The notes under the pieces: model-generated
What the model was told of the DNA's origin: nothing
Seen by the model: the letters and a program-made list of their open reading frames with translations, nothing else
Databases searched by the model: none
Part shown: in pieces, positions 33,736 through 43,853 of the stretch
How the letters are laid out: each line of letters opens with the position of its first letter
How positions within the stretch are numbered: the stretch's first letter is position 1
Assembly: GCA_033296885.1 (NCBI GenBank)
Contig: MU863875.1
Coordinates: 186,001 to 250,000 of the forward strand
Length of the DNA: 64,000 nt
Direction: 5' to 3'
From: Triangularia verruculosa
Taxonomy: Eukaryota; Ascomycota; Sordariomycetes; Sordariales; Podosporaceae
Translations under genes and position numbers: made by a program

Positions 33736-34660
33736 ACAAACTTTTTTTGTAGTTCGGGTTAGTGGAGTTGGTTGGATATTGTTTTCTTTTCGCTTGATAC
33801 CCCCTTTTTTTCTTGTACGTACATATAGTTTTCGCCTTTGGATATAATTCTCTTTTATTTGTATTCAGAAAAACGCATGTTAGTATATAGTCAGTACATA
33901 TAATACAACCAACAGAATTTTGTTTTCACTCAAGAACATCCCCTCTCAAAGATAAAGTTGAATCAGCAGGATGAAAACCATGTCACGCCATAGTACCCGA
34001 CAAACTTCAAGCCCCGTTTACTCTCTCCCTTTACAAATCTGCAAAACCCTCTCACATATTATATGACTGTCCAACCAATTATCACAGTATAAAAACGGAG
34101 AAAACTGCGGCAGAGTCTAACCGGTAATTTCTTTTATTTTGTCTGCTTATTTTTTTTTTAAAAAAAAAGAAAAGTCCAAAACCTGTTTGACTCTAAGCGA
34201 CCCAGAAACCAGCAATATAGTTTCTTCAAAACGATTATCACAGCAATATGACATACCTACCTACCCTGCTTCCTGGTGAAATGCTATCATCTACCTTCAC
34301 ATTCTGAACCAACATCTCATCAAAACATGTCTCACACACTCACACACACACACACACATAATCTCCAATAATTTTTACCCTGCTCATACTAACATTGACA
34401 GCTTGAGTTTTGGAATAAAAAACCTTGAAAACGCCCCCCCATGTTCTATTTTCAAAAATGCCCTTTGAACTTATCATGCAATAAACTCAAGTCTAATAAA
34501 AAACAACAACAAAAAAAAAGGACTACAATTAATTCTACACACACGCCCTTCTTCTTCTTACCGTGTCTTCCATGAATCCAAAAGAAAAGGAATTGAAAAG
34601 TTTCCCCTTATACCCATCCCATCATAAAACTTTTTTCATCCCTAGGTATTTGTGTGTGTG
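33736..34660. other. Convergent AT-rich spacer, no gene
   Basis: About 925 bases between the zinc-cluster and transporter 3' ends. It is AT-richer than its surroundings, with homopolymer A/T tracts (about 34149-34168), a CA repeat (34331-34358) and ACCTACCTACC at 34255. No gene seen. Confidence 0.55.
34331..34358 (+). repeat. (CA)n microsatellite
   Basis: Interrupted CA repeat in the convergent spacer. Confidence 0.85.
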
Positions 34661-36515
34661 TCATCTCGCAGCAACAAGATTACTACCCGTAGGAGGCGCA
34701 TTATCCCCAGCGCGCCACGTCTCCTCCGCCCTAGTCCCCGGAGCCAGCCAAGCCGCGTTACTCGCGCCCCTCGCCCTCTTCCCCACCGCATAATCATCCG
34801 ACTTCTTCGAGTCGCCATTAACAACTCCCGAAGAAACCGGCCGTGGCTGTGGCGGCGGGTTCGGCGAGCTCCTCCCGTTCGTGTAGCCGTACCCACCCCC
34901 CGAGAAGCCGTTGTAGCCGTACCCACCTCTCCCCAACACCCCGCCACCGTTCATCTCTTGTGGTGATGTGGTCATTACCCCGTTCTTCACACTCAGTGGC
35001 AGAATACCTCCCTCCGATTGCTTCAGCGACTCCCCTGTCATCCTCCTCGCCTTTTGATCAGCCCTATTCTTCTCGCTGCTGCGGTCGTACAGATACAAGC
35101 CCAAAAAGGTCAAGCAGATTCCCACCGCTTGCAGCTTTGTTGTCGGGCTTCTGAACCAGACTAGCGCGACGAAGATGACGAATACTCTTTTCAGGAGACT
35201 GGCGACCGAGTAGGTGACTGGCGAGACGGTGGAGAGGAGGACAAATGCGAGGATGTTCTGCCCAAAATGAAAGGTTCCGTTGAAGATGTATTCCATCGTT
35301 AGCCGCCCATGATCAAAGCTGTTTGGTGCAACCGTCAAGTCGACGGAGCCATCGTAGAGGAAGTCGGTGAGGATGTGGAATCCTTCCGACCAGAACCAGA
35401 TGGGCAAAGTGCAAATAAACGCCATGCCGGAGCTGTAGCACAGCAGGTTGAGCTTATCGAGTTTCTTGGACTGGACTCCGTGTTCTTCAGCCTCGGCCCT
35501 GGCAGCTTCGTTGAAGAGACGCTTGGAGAAGATGTTTTGTGTGACGAAGATGATGGTCGCGCACAGGGCGCAGAGGATGCCGAGGAATTGGCCGCCGAAC
35601 TGAGACTTGTTGCCGGAGCAGGCGAGCATGACTCCTATGGTGAGGGGCACGAGGGAGATGTAGGTTGCGCGGGGGTAGCGGATGTCGAAGATGAAGCGGT
35701 AGGCTAGCACGGTGAATAGGGGGGAGAGGCCCTTGATCGTGTGGACGAGAGAGACGGGAATCTTGGAGGTGGCTGTGGAGGAGAGCAGGTGACCGCCGAT
35801 CTGGAAAGCGGCGAGCGGGAGGGTGGTCTTGATGACATCTCGAGATGGGTAGCGGATGGGATGTTTGAGGGCGGGGATGATGGTTCGGAGTTTGGGGAAT
35901 TTGGAGGCGAGCGAAGAGCATATGAGGCAGTAGGAGGAGACGAAGCCGAACTGCACGACGGTCAAGGTCGCGGGCTTGTTGAAGGCTGTGAGGATGGACT
36001 TGGAGGAGGTGTTGGTGAGAGCGGAGGACCAGTACCACATCAAGCATAGAGCCTACACAGAACACAGCAGCAGCATAATCAGCATGGGTCAATTCGTTGG
36101 CCGAGTGGCGGTGGTACAAGGGACATACGATGAGCTTCCATGATACTGGGGCGCGGAGGGCATCCGCTATCTCGTGGGCGTTTTGGCTCATACTCCCGGA
36201 GCGCATGCGGTGGATGGCATTGCTGATGCTACTCCTTTTCCTGGCATGGCCATAGGCAGGACTGGAGGCGGCGCCGGGAGCCCATTTTACTCGGCTGTCG
36301 CGGTGGGCATGGGATTGCCAGCGCTGTTCTGGTTGTGTGGCACCTGCCTTGCTGTATCCATAACCATTCTTTCCTCCATTCGGCGCGCTCGAATCGAAAA
36401 CGTGGGCGGCATCAAACTCGGGGAACTTTTCTGTACCGTTGTGTGCCGGGCTACCGTTTGCGTGGGACGAGCGGTTCTGTGACGGCGCCCGCATATGGGG
36501 GGTTGAGTGTGGCAT
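34661..36515 (-). CDS. sly41: SLY41-type triose-phosphate-translocator family transporter
   Basis: Exons 36515-36129 and 36052-34661 join to 592 residues; the intron 36128-36053 runs gtatgt to tag in phase 0. The splice restores SWKLIALCLMWYWSSALTNT, the first membrane segment of the TPT/DMT fold. About ten hydrophobic segments follow, with family motifs HTIKGLSPLFTVLAYR, TQNIFSKRLFN and SPVTYSVASLLKRVFVI. The last (a Lys-Arg after the LL) is typical of the drug/metabolite superfamily branch that includes yeast Sly41, an ER/Golgi protein that suppresses loss of the Ypt1 GTPase. The substrate is unknown. The N-terminal 120 residues are polar and Ser/Asn-rich, and the C-terminus is Gly/Tyr-rich and disordered; both probably face the cytosol. 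Divergent from cus1. Confidence 0.88.
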
Positions 36516-37139
36516 CGCTCACAATGCCGTGGCAGGTGTTTGTGTCAAAGGAGAGAGACTGTGAGAGACGAGACTCGGAATCCTTGGACAGTTGGCGTGG
36601 TATGGGATGTTGGCGTTATCGTAAGCGAGGGGGGAAAGAGGGTCAAACGAGTGTGTGTCGAAGATCAACTAGTTCAGGTAATCATGGCAACTCCCCTGAC
36701 GTCTCTTGTGCACAAGGCCAAAACAGAAAAAAGGAGAGTTTGCTGGAAGTTGAAGCAATCACCAATGGTAATTGCATTGCCGTGAGCGCGCGCGGCGGTT
36801 TGGGATCCCGCCAATTAAGCTCTCTTGGCGCTTCCAATCGCTGTCGCAGAAGAAGCACGCGCTGCAGGGGGCTCCAGCCGGCTCCAGCCTTCGGACGTAA
36901 TGCACCGCCACACCTTGACTAACCTTGACTAACAGCCACCGCCAAGCCCGAGCCGACTGCACCTCTCAAAACTTTTGGGGCGCGCCGCACGGTTGATAGC
37001 GCGTCAAACTCGACCCACCGGCCATTCACCACTGCAGCGGCAGCTTTTACGGCAGCGATACCGACACCGCATAGCATTCCTACACCATCGCCGAGCTCTA
37101 CCCCAACGACAAAGAGCCGCCGGCTCACAGCTATCCAAG
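36516..37139. promoter_or_regulatory. Divergent upstream region of the transporter and cus1 genes
   Basis: About 620 bases. It carries a duplicated 10-base word (CCTTGACTAA, about 36911-36932) 210 bases before the cus1 ATG. The cus1 frame is open upstream to 36975 but only as leader. Confidence 0.5.
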
Positions 37140-39038
37140 ATGGCGGCCCCAAAGATGACCAAGAACCAAATGCGCCGGGCGAAGAAGAAGGAGCAGAAAA
37201 AGGCACAGGTCGAGGTTAGCAATTCCAATCACTTCTCAACACACACGATCACTGACTCTGCATTTCAGAACGGCTCAAACGCCAAAGAAGAAACCAAGGA
37301 TGATACCCCAAAGGAAGACGGACCCGTACCAGACGAGCAGACACCCGTGGCCGATCTCGAAGTTAAGAAGGATGGCGACGGCGACAGCAAGATGGATGCG
37401 GACGGTCCCATTATCGACGAAATCCCATTAGACGACCCCGCATATGCCGAATTCAAGAAGGCCTTCGAGAGATACGGCATGAGCCTGGACGACGATGAGG
37501 TAGCAAAAGAGGCCAACGCGGGCAACAAGGGCGAGGTCTTCTTTGACCAAGACGACGAGATTCCTAGCGAAGACGAGGATGCACAGCCAAAGATGTCCAA
37601 GAAGAAGCGCAAAAAGCTCAACAAGCTCTCCATCGCCGAGCTCAAGGCCCTGGTGCGGACCCCAGAGGTGGTGGAATGGAACGATGTCTCGTCATCAGAC
37701 CCACGACTGCTCGTTCAGATCAAGGCACAGCGGAATATTGTACCTGTCCCAGGGCATTGGTCACTGAAGCGCGAATATCTCTCGAGCAAACGAGGTATAG
37801 AGAAACCTCCATTTAAGCTTCCACAGTTCATCGCCGAGACGGGCATCACCGAAATGCGAGATGCAGTGTTGGAGAAGCAGGCTGAGCAGACTCTCAAGCA
37901 GAAGCAGCGCGAAAGAGTACAGCCCAAGATGGGCAAGCTGGACATCGACTATCAAAAGCTCTACGACGCCTTCTTCCGCCATCAGACCAAGCCCGATCTG
38001 ACTCGATTCGGCGACGTTTACTATGAAGGCAAAGAATGGGAAGCCGACTACAAGATCTTCAAGGCCGGTGACCTGAGCGAAGGACTCCGAGAGGCCCTGG
38101 GTATGCAACCAGGCTTCCCCCCTCCCTGGCTGCTCCAGCAACAACGCGTCGGCCCTCCTCCTTCCTACCCAACCCTCAAAATCCCCGGGCTTAACGCGCC
38201 CCTCCCCCCAGGAGCTTCATGGGGTTTCCAGCCCGGCCAATGGGGTAAACCCCCACTGGACGAATACAACCGTCCCCTCTACGGCGGCGATATCTTCGGC
38301 GTCATGGTTCCGGGACAACCAGGCTATCCCACCGGTCAACCCGGTCAACCCGGTCAGCCCCCCGCCGCCGCCGCCTCTGCATACATCACCCCAGCCGAAC
38401 CAATCGACCGGGCCCTCTGGGGCGAACTCCAGCCCCCCGCCGACGAATCAGAAGAGGAAGAATCCGAAGAAGAATCCGAAGACGAGGAAGAAGACGAAGA
38501 CCACATCCCCGCCGGCGGCATCGAAACCTCCACCGGCCTCGAAACACCCGGCGGGTATGCCAGCACCATGCACCCCGACGCTTCTGGTATCGAATCCTCC
38601 ATGGCAGGTGGCGAATTCGACCTCCGGAAGCAATCCCGCAGGGGGTACGAAACGGAGGAATCGGCCCACCCACGATCAGCGTACACGGTCATCCCCGAGC
38701 GGCAAGCTCGCGCCGAGGGCTTTTTCGGTTCGGACAAGACGTACGACTTGTCGAAACACACCAACCTCCAGGTGCTGGGCAGAGATGATGAAGACAGCAG
38801 GAAGAGGAAGAAGCCGGGGGATGTGGAGGTGTCGCTTGATCCGGACCAGCTGGCGAGGGCGGAGGGGATGAGCAAGGAGGAGCTGAGGAAGAGGTACGAG
38901 CAGGGGAGGAGGGAGGAGGGGGTGGGGGCGCAGTGGAATAAGAGCCAGTTTGAGGAGGACCTGACGGATTTCATTGCGAGCGAGAGCAGGAAGAGGCAGA
39001 AGAGGGATGAGGAGAGGAGGGGGGAGAGGAGGAGGTAG
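37140..39038 (+). CDS. cus1: Splicing factor 3b subunit 2 (Cus1/SAP145)
   Basis: Exons 37140-37214 and 37269-39038 give 614 residues. The intron (37215-37268, gttagc to ttcag, with a CTGAC branch word) is 54 nt, a multiple of three, and contains no stop, so retention would insert 18 residues in frame. SF3b2 is part of the U2 snRNP SF3b complex that holds the branch site. The N-terminus is lysine-rich (MTKNQMRRAKKKEQKK). The DUF382 core starts near WNDVSSSDPRLLVQIKAQRN and contains VPGHWSLKREYLSSKRGIEK. The PSP domain follows (LREALGMQPGFPPPWLLQQQ, YGGDIFGV). A Gly-Gln-Pro triplet repeat near residue 380, a Ser/Glu/Asp block near 420-435 and a basic C-terminus follow. The start at MAAPKMTKNQ matches relatives. 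Confidence 0.94.
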   Translation: MAAPKMTKNQMRRAKKKEQKKAQVEVSNSNHFSTHTITDSAFQNGSNAKEETKDDTPKEDGPVPDEQTPVADLEVKKDGDGDSKMDADGPIIDEIPLDDPAYAEFKKAFERYGMSLDDDEVAKEANAGNKGEVFFDQDDEIPSEDEDAQPKMSKKKRKKLNKLSIAELKALVRTPEVVEWNDVSSSDPRLLVQIKAQRNIVPVPGHWSLKREYLSSKRGIEKPPFKLPQFIAETGITEMRDAVLEKQAEQTLKQKQRERVQPKMGKLDIDYQKLYDAFFRHQTKPDLTRFGDVYYEGKEWEADYKIFKAGDLSEGLREALGMQPGFPPPWLLQQQRVGPPPSYPTLKIPGLNAPLPPGASWGFQPGQWGKPPLDEYNRPLYGGDIFGVMVPGQPGYPTGQPGQPGQPPAAAASAYITPAEPIDRALWGELQPPADESEEEESEEESEDEEEDEDHIPAGGIETSTGLETPGGYASTMHPDASGIESSMAGGEFDLRKQSRRGYETEESAHPRSAYTVIPERQARAEGFFGSDKTYDLSKHTNLQVLGRDDEDSRKRKKPGDVEVSLDPDQLARAEGMSKEELRKRYEQGRREEGVGAQWNKSQFEEDLTDFIASESRKRQKRDEERRGERRR

Positions 39039-39459
39039 GATTATGCTGTGAAAGGGGAGTGGAGTACATAATGAGAACAGAATTCACATCAAAATGGGGG
39101 GTGTTTTTGGCGTTCAGCGTTGGTGGTGATGGGATTTGAGTTTTTGGTTAGGTAGGGGGGTTGGGCCTTGAGTTGTAATAGTGTAGAAATACAAAGTTGC
39201 ATATCTTATTTCTCTCTGAAGCTTATTTAGCATGTCCGGTGTAGAGAATTGTTGGCACTGCTTTGGATGGATTCAGACCGGTTCATGAAATCATATTTAC
39301 AATTCCGCTGCGTTACAATATGTACATAAAGAATCCAATCCAATCCAGCAATTGAATATACATACACTTTGTAACTTTTCCGCTTTCCCCTTCCATTCCC
39401 CGCCCTATACCCTTTCCCAACCAATTTTATACCTTCTTGTTACAAGCTATTCATACAAT
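39039..39459. other. Convergent spacer cus1/AAA ATPase
   Basis: About 420 bases without a gene. The adjoining 39460-39630 stretch is described separately as a possible extension of the AAA ATPase. Confidence 0.5.
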
Positions 39460-39630
39460 CTACCCACCCCCCTTCTTCGGCCTCCCCTTCTTTGCCGTTT
39501 TCCCCTTCTTATCACCGGTCTTTTTACCACCAACCTTCTTACCACCAATCTTTTCACCCCCAGCCTTCACGTCAACAACCTCCTCACCCACCCCCTCTTC
39601 CTCCCCTCTCCACCTACCCACCAGAGCATC
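39460..39630 (-). other. Open in-frame extension after the AAA ATPase stop
   Basis: Directly after the TAG at 39633-39631 the same frame stays open for 56 codons to a second TAG at 39462-39460. It reads as acidic (RGEEEGVGEEVVD) then Lys/Gly-rich with repeated GGKK units and a final KKGRPKKGG word. The composition resembles protein-coding sequence more than 3' flank. It could be read through, be the real C-terminus cut by a point mutation, or be chance. Confidence 0.4.
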
Positions 39631-42600
39631 CTACGCTCCCGTAAGCACCTGCCTCACCCTCACCTCCTCCGTCCCCCCAACCTTCCCCTCCACCACCTCA
39701 AACCCCATCCCCCTCCTCCTCCTCTTCTTCCGCCCCGAATCCCCATACTGCTCGTCAAACTTCCTAATCGCCTTCAAACTATCCATATCCTCCGAAATAC
39801 TCGCGCTAATCTCCCTCAGCCCCTTCTCAAAATGCCCCCTCGTCAGCACCCTCTTCTCCGGGAACTGGTAAACCTCTTTGATCACCACCTCCTCCCCCTC
39901 CACCTTGCCCTCCTCCTCCATTTTCTTCTCTCTTTCCCCTTGCTTCTCTTCCTGTTCCTTATCCCATGCCTCTTTGTCACGTACTTCCTGCCTTACCGCC
40001 TCCATCGCGGCTGATACGCAGAGATTTTTGAGGTCAGAGCCGGAGTAGAGATCCGTCTCCTTCGCCAGCTGCTCCAGATCAACCTCGGGAGAAAGCATCT
40101 CCTCTTTTAGCATTACTTCTAGGATCTTCTTGCGCTCGGGCGCGAGGGGCAGGTCGACTAGGATTTTACGCGGGAGGCGGCGGAGGACGGCCTCGTCGAG
40201 GTCAAAGGGGCGGTTGGTGGCCACCATGATGAAGGCGCGCATGTCCGACATGCCGTCCCACTCCCTCAGAAACTGCGTGATGGTTTCCCTGTGCGCGGTT
40301 CGGCCGGGGGTGTTGTGTCTCGCTCCAAGCAAAGCGTCGGCTTCGTCTAGGAAAATCACCATGGGGGCTAGTTTGCGAGCCAACGAAAAAATAGCGCGCA
40401 CGTTCTTCTCCGACTGACCGAGCCACATGTCGTTGATCGACGCCGCAGAAACCTCGAGCATGTTGGCGCCGGATTCTTTGGCTACCGCCTTGGCGAGCAG
40501 CGTCTTGCCTGTTCCTGGGGGTCCGTACAGCAAGCAGCCGGGGATGCGCTCGGTTTTGAGGACGCCGTAGGAAAAAGCCTCGGGGCGGATGAGGGAGAGG
40601 GAGGTGAGTCCGATGAGGGATTCTTTTGTTTCTTGGGGGACGATGATGTTGTCAAAGGTGGTGCGGATGTCTTCTGCGTTGATCAGGCCGGAAGCAAGCT
40701 TCTTTTCGTGTTGGTCCAGATCCTTGGAGGCGAGACCTCCCGGAAGAGTCCCCGATGGGCCGCCGGATTGCTGACCAAACTCATCTTGGGGGCCTCCCGA
40801 GAAGAAGTTGGGCATTTGAGGCGATCGTGGCGTAAAGAGTGGCGAGTAATATGGCGGTTTGACAGCGGGGACAACCTTTTTCCAGTGCTCGTCTCTCTCA
40901 GACATAAAGTCCAAGACATACTTCAGGTGATCAAGCCCAAATCTCTTGAGACCTGGCTTCCTCACCCCGACGAGCAGGGTGGCGACCCGGTATACCCATT
41001 GGGCATCATAAACATGCTGCTTGAATAGTTTCTGAAGCCTGCTGTACTTCTCGGCCTTTTTCCTGTCGATGTCTGATAAACCTCTGATAGCAAGTATCTC
41101 CTTGTGGAAGATGACGTCGGCATCCGGCCCCACCATCGCTTGCACCATGTCCTCGATATTCCGAAGGTTGTCAAGCATGTTGTCTGCAGCTTCCAGCCAG
41201 TGATAGTCTTCGTGCGAATAAAACGGAATGATATGCGTCCCATCACGGCCAATCTCTGCAAGCTGATCCCGCCACTGCGCCGGTGACCCCGAGTTCTTCA
41301 ACTCACTCGACGAAGAAGCCACAATCACCACCCTCCTCCCATTATGCCACATCCGATCGACAATCGTCCTGATCTTGTTAAGGATCGAGCTTTGAAGCGC
41401 CCCAATCTCGACGTAATCATGAACGTGAATAATGAGATCCCTTTGAGCCATCTCCCCTCCACTAAGTGCCCGCTTGATATCCGCCGCCTCAATCAGCGCG
41501 CTCAATGCATTTGTAATCTTGAGATCATCCCACTTCCCATCCAACCCCGTCCCCCCTGAGTTATCTCCCCTCGAAGAAAAGTACGATCTCAACCTAGAGG
41601 GCAACGCAACCGCCACCATGCCCGCCATCTCCCCCTCCCCTTCAGCATCAGCCCTCGCAACAATCCTCCCGTTCATCTCCGCAGCCGCATATCCCAACAT
41701 CGACAGCGACCCCCTGCTCAGATAAAGGTTCTGCCCCATATGCTTCCCCAATATCCTCCCCAAGTCCATCGCCGTAAGGTGCACCACATCCGCCGCCATC
41801 TCCGTCGCAATATCATTCACCACCGTCACCGGAATCCTCGGCCCCTTGCAATTCAACACGGTAAAAAGCTGCACCGGCCTCCTCGCCTCACTCTTCATCC
41901 CCACCCCGGCAGGCGGCGGCGTCAGCAACTGCGACCTCACAGCAGCCAGCAGCTCCCTACAGACAGAATACTCCGGGTCCGGCCTCCTCGACAGCGGGCT
42001 GCCATGCATAAACCTCTTCACCCCCTCCGGCACCTCCCTCTCCTCCCCATACCTCTCAAGATACCTTCCCCCCTCCCTCTGCAGCCTCCCCTCTTCCCAA
42101 CACGCCACCCGCTCATACTGATCCACCACCAACTCCCCCAACTCCCTCACATCCAAAACCTCTTCCGGCACCTCCGTCGGCTTATGCCCCAGCGCAACAA
42201 CCTGCAAAAACGCGGCATTGTACACCCTCCGAAACCTCCCCACCAACCTCTCCAGCACCTCTCCATCCGTCCTCTCCCCCGACGTCGCCAGCTCCGCCAG
42301 TCGCGATCTGTAGTACTCCGCCGTATCCCCCGAAAGAGCCTGCTCGTTGATCTCGGCTTCTGTCTCCGACAGTATCCGCTCTTGATCCTCCGTCAACATC
42401 GGGAAAAGAAGCGTGTCCAACGGCCCGAGCGGCCGCTCCTCGTAAAGGGACACATTATGCTGCAGAAAGAACTGGTCCAGCTCCAACTGCGGGACTTCCT
42501 CTACCCGAGGTATACGATTCGCTCTCCCTCGGGCGGAACCATACCCTGAATTCCTGAGCTGTGCCCTCTTCGCTGCAGCAGCTACAGCAGCTGCCGTCGT

Positions 42601-43002
42601 CGTCGTCGTCGTCGTTTCTACCGCCGGGGTTTCTTTTTCCTTTTTATTTTCCGGCTCGGTCTTATTCTCGGGTTTATCGTCACGTTTCCCCTCCGTTGTC
42701 TCCGTCGTCGCAGGGGGCGTGGGCGTGGGTGGTGTGTTGTTCTCCCCATCCTCCTCCTCCTCCGGTCTAGCCAGTTTCGACGTCGTAGCATGGAACCCCC
42801 TCCTCGTCCCCGCTACCGGCGGTCGATATGGTGTTGTTAACCCCCCATGATGATGATGATGATGATGCTGGGTAACATGAAATAATGGTCGTGACGACGA
42901 AGCCTGTTGAACGGCGGCGGCAGAGGCAACGCGGGGTAGCTGTCGTCGACTTGGAGCACCAGCCTTCGCCGACAGGAGGGCTCTCGCCCCGGCGACAGGC
43001 AT
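39631..43002 (-). CDS. Predicted mitochondrial AAA ATPase (Msp1/katanin clade)
   Basis: Single exon, 1123 residues. The N-terminus is basic and Ala/Ser/Arg-rich (MPVAGARALLSAKAGAPSRR), as in mitochondrial presequences. Low-complexity stretches follow: seven His in a row, then Glu, Pro/Thr and poly-Thr/Ala runs to about residue 145. The middle (about 170-750) has no motif I can name with confidence; part of it (DLIIHVHDYVEIG, RRVVIVASSSSELK) looks like a degenerate nucleotide-binding fold. The AAA module is intact: Walker A GPPGTGKT near 825, Walker B MVIFLDEADAL, sensor 1 MVATNRPFDL, and arginine residues in VLRRLPRK. The sequence between Walker A and B (SEKNVRAIFSLARKLAP) is of the type seen in Msp1/ATAD1-like and related meiotic-clade ATPases, which extract or disassemble proteins. 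Substrate unknown. See the separate entry for the extension beyond its TAG. Confidence 0.85.
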   Translation of the reverse strand: MPVAGARALLSAKAGAPSRRQLPRVASAAAVQQASSSRPLFHVTQHHHHHHHGGLTTPYRPPVAGTRRGFHATTSKLARPEEEEDGENNTPPTPTPPATTETTEGKRDDKPENKTEPENKKEKETPAVETTTTTTTAAAVAAAAKRAQLRNSGYGSARGRANRIPRVEEVPQLELDQFFLQHNVSLYEERPLGPLDTLLFPMLTEDQERILSETEAEINEQALSGDTAEYYRSRLAELATSGERTDGEVLERLVGRFRRVYNAAFLQVVALGHKPTEVPEEVLDVRELGELVVDQYERVACWEEGRLQREGGRYLERYGEEREVPEGVKRFMHGSPLSRRPDPEYSVCRELLAAVRSQLLTPPPAGVGMKSEARRPVQLFTVLNCKGPRIPVTVVNDIATEMAADVVHLTAMDLGRILGKHMGQNLYLSRGSLSMLGYAAAEMNGRIVARADAEGEGEMAGMVAVALPSRLRSYFSSRGDNSGGTGLDGKWDDLKITNALSALIEAADIKRALSGGEMAQRDLIIHVHDYVEIGALQSSILNKIRTIVDRMWHNGRRVVIVASSSSELKNSGSPAQWRDQLAEIGRDGTHIIPFYSHEDYHWLEAADNMLDNLRNIEDMVQAMVGPDADVIFHKEILAIRGLSDIDRKKAEKYSRLQKLFKQHVYDAQWVYRVATLLVGVRKPGLKRFGLDHLKYVLDFMSERDEHWKKVVPAVKPPYYSPLFTPRSPQMPNFFSGGPQDEFGQQSGGPSGTLPGGLASKDLDQHEKKLASGLINAEDIRTTFDNIIVPQETKESLIGLTSLSLIRPEAFSYGVLKTERIPGCLLYGPPGTGKTLLAKAVAKESGANMLEVSAASINDMWLGQSEKNVRAIFSLARKLAPMVIFLDEADALLGARHNTPGRTAHRETITQFLREWDGMSDMRAFIMVATNRPFDLDEAVLRRLPRKILVDLPLAPERKKILEVMLKEEMLSPEVDLEQLAKETDLYSGSDLKNLCVSAAMEAVRQEVRDKEAWDKEQEEKQGEREKKMEEEGKVEGEEVVIKEVYQFPEKRVLTRGHFEKGLREISASISEDMDSLKAIRKFDEQYGDSGRKKRRRRGMGFEVVEGKVGGTEEVRVRQVLTGA

Positions 43003-43404
43003 TGAAGGCGGAAGAAGAAAAAAAAAGGGAAAACTTGTTAGTTGGAGTTTGGAAGCTTCTCCATGTGGTTTGGCAGCGCGTCGGTATTAAAAAAAAAAAA
43101 AAAAAGGTCCAAATTGAGTTGCTATTCGTAGTATAATACCGGAGAACCGTTTACACACTAGAAAGGGCTAGTGCTGATATTATATCGCAGAGGGAGTTGC
43201 TGTGCCGTTGAGAAAATGGATTTTTGCTGACGGATAACGGATATCTGAACTGCAGAGCAAAGAGAAGAGCTCGGCAGGTGTTGGTTGATGTCAAAATTGG
43301 CCGTTGCCAGCCGTGAGAAGCTTTGTCTTTCAATCATGGTGGGGCAATGCCAAGCTTGCACAGTACCTATCTGTAGCCACCCTCTATGCCAGAACAACAT
43401 CATC
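43003..43404. promoter_or_regulatory. Upstream region of the AAA ATPase gene, up to tRNA-Trp
   Basis: About 400 bases including an A-run of about 17 at 43088-43104. No other element recognised. Confidence 0.5.
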
Positions 43405-43476
43405 GGCCTCGTGGCGCAACGGTAGCGCGTTCGACTCCAGATCGAAAGGTTATCCGTTCAAATCGGGTCGGGGTCA
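43405..43476 (+). tRNA. tRNA-Trp (anticodon CCA)
   Basis: A 72-base cloverleaf without intron. The acceptor stem GGCCTCG pairs with CGGGGTC using two G-U pairs. The D arm is GCGC-AACGGTA-GCGC. The anticodon arm is TTCGA-CTCCAGA-TCGAA, giving CCA. The T arm is ATCCG-TTCAAAT-CGGGT. A-box (TGGCGCAACGG) and B-box (GTTCAAATC) promoter words are intact. T5 at 43485-43489, nine bases after the 3' end, is a suitable RNA polymerase III terminator. Confidence 0.93.
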
Positions 43477-43484
43477 TCGATATA

Positions 43485-43489
43485 TTTTT
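43485..43489 (+). terminator. Pol III terminator of tRNA-Trp
   Basis: Five T in a row nine bases after the tRNA end. Confidence 0.75.
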
Positions 43490-43853
43490 GCTATGTTTGC
43501 CTTACATTTACTGCTGACACTTCATAATCTTTTTGCTATTCTTCTTGTCTTGGATATGTACATGTTAGATTACCAACCTGTCATCCAGGGCATCACTATG
43601 TGGTTGATACATTAGACATACCGAAGATTACCACTCTCCATGGCGCTGAACTATCCCAACACAAATGCCAGAAATACATACATTAGAAATATAACGTGCC
43701 ATACCCAACCTCTCATGGCAAGAAGATCCCATCTATAAGATACGCCATTTGTGCCAGCCCCTTTGACCCCTCAAGAAACGATGCCTGCTATGCAATATCC
43801 AGTTACACATAATACACAAACAACCAATCCTGACAAAGAACACTTTTTCTCCT
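43490..43853. other. Spacer tRNA-Trp to gut2 3' end
   Basis: About 360 bases; no gene or repeat seen. Confidence 0.5.

Noticed and set aside
35487..36515. 342-codon minus-strand frame as a separate protein
   Set aside because: Its first 129 codons are exon 1 of the transporter. After the GTATGT donor the frame reads Arg/His/Pro-rich nonsense; splicing restores membrane segments.
36975..37139. N-terminal extension of Cus1
   Set aside because: Arg-rich leader translation without an ATG start; the family N-terminus begins at 37140.
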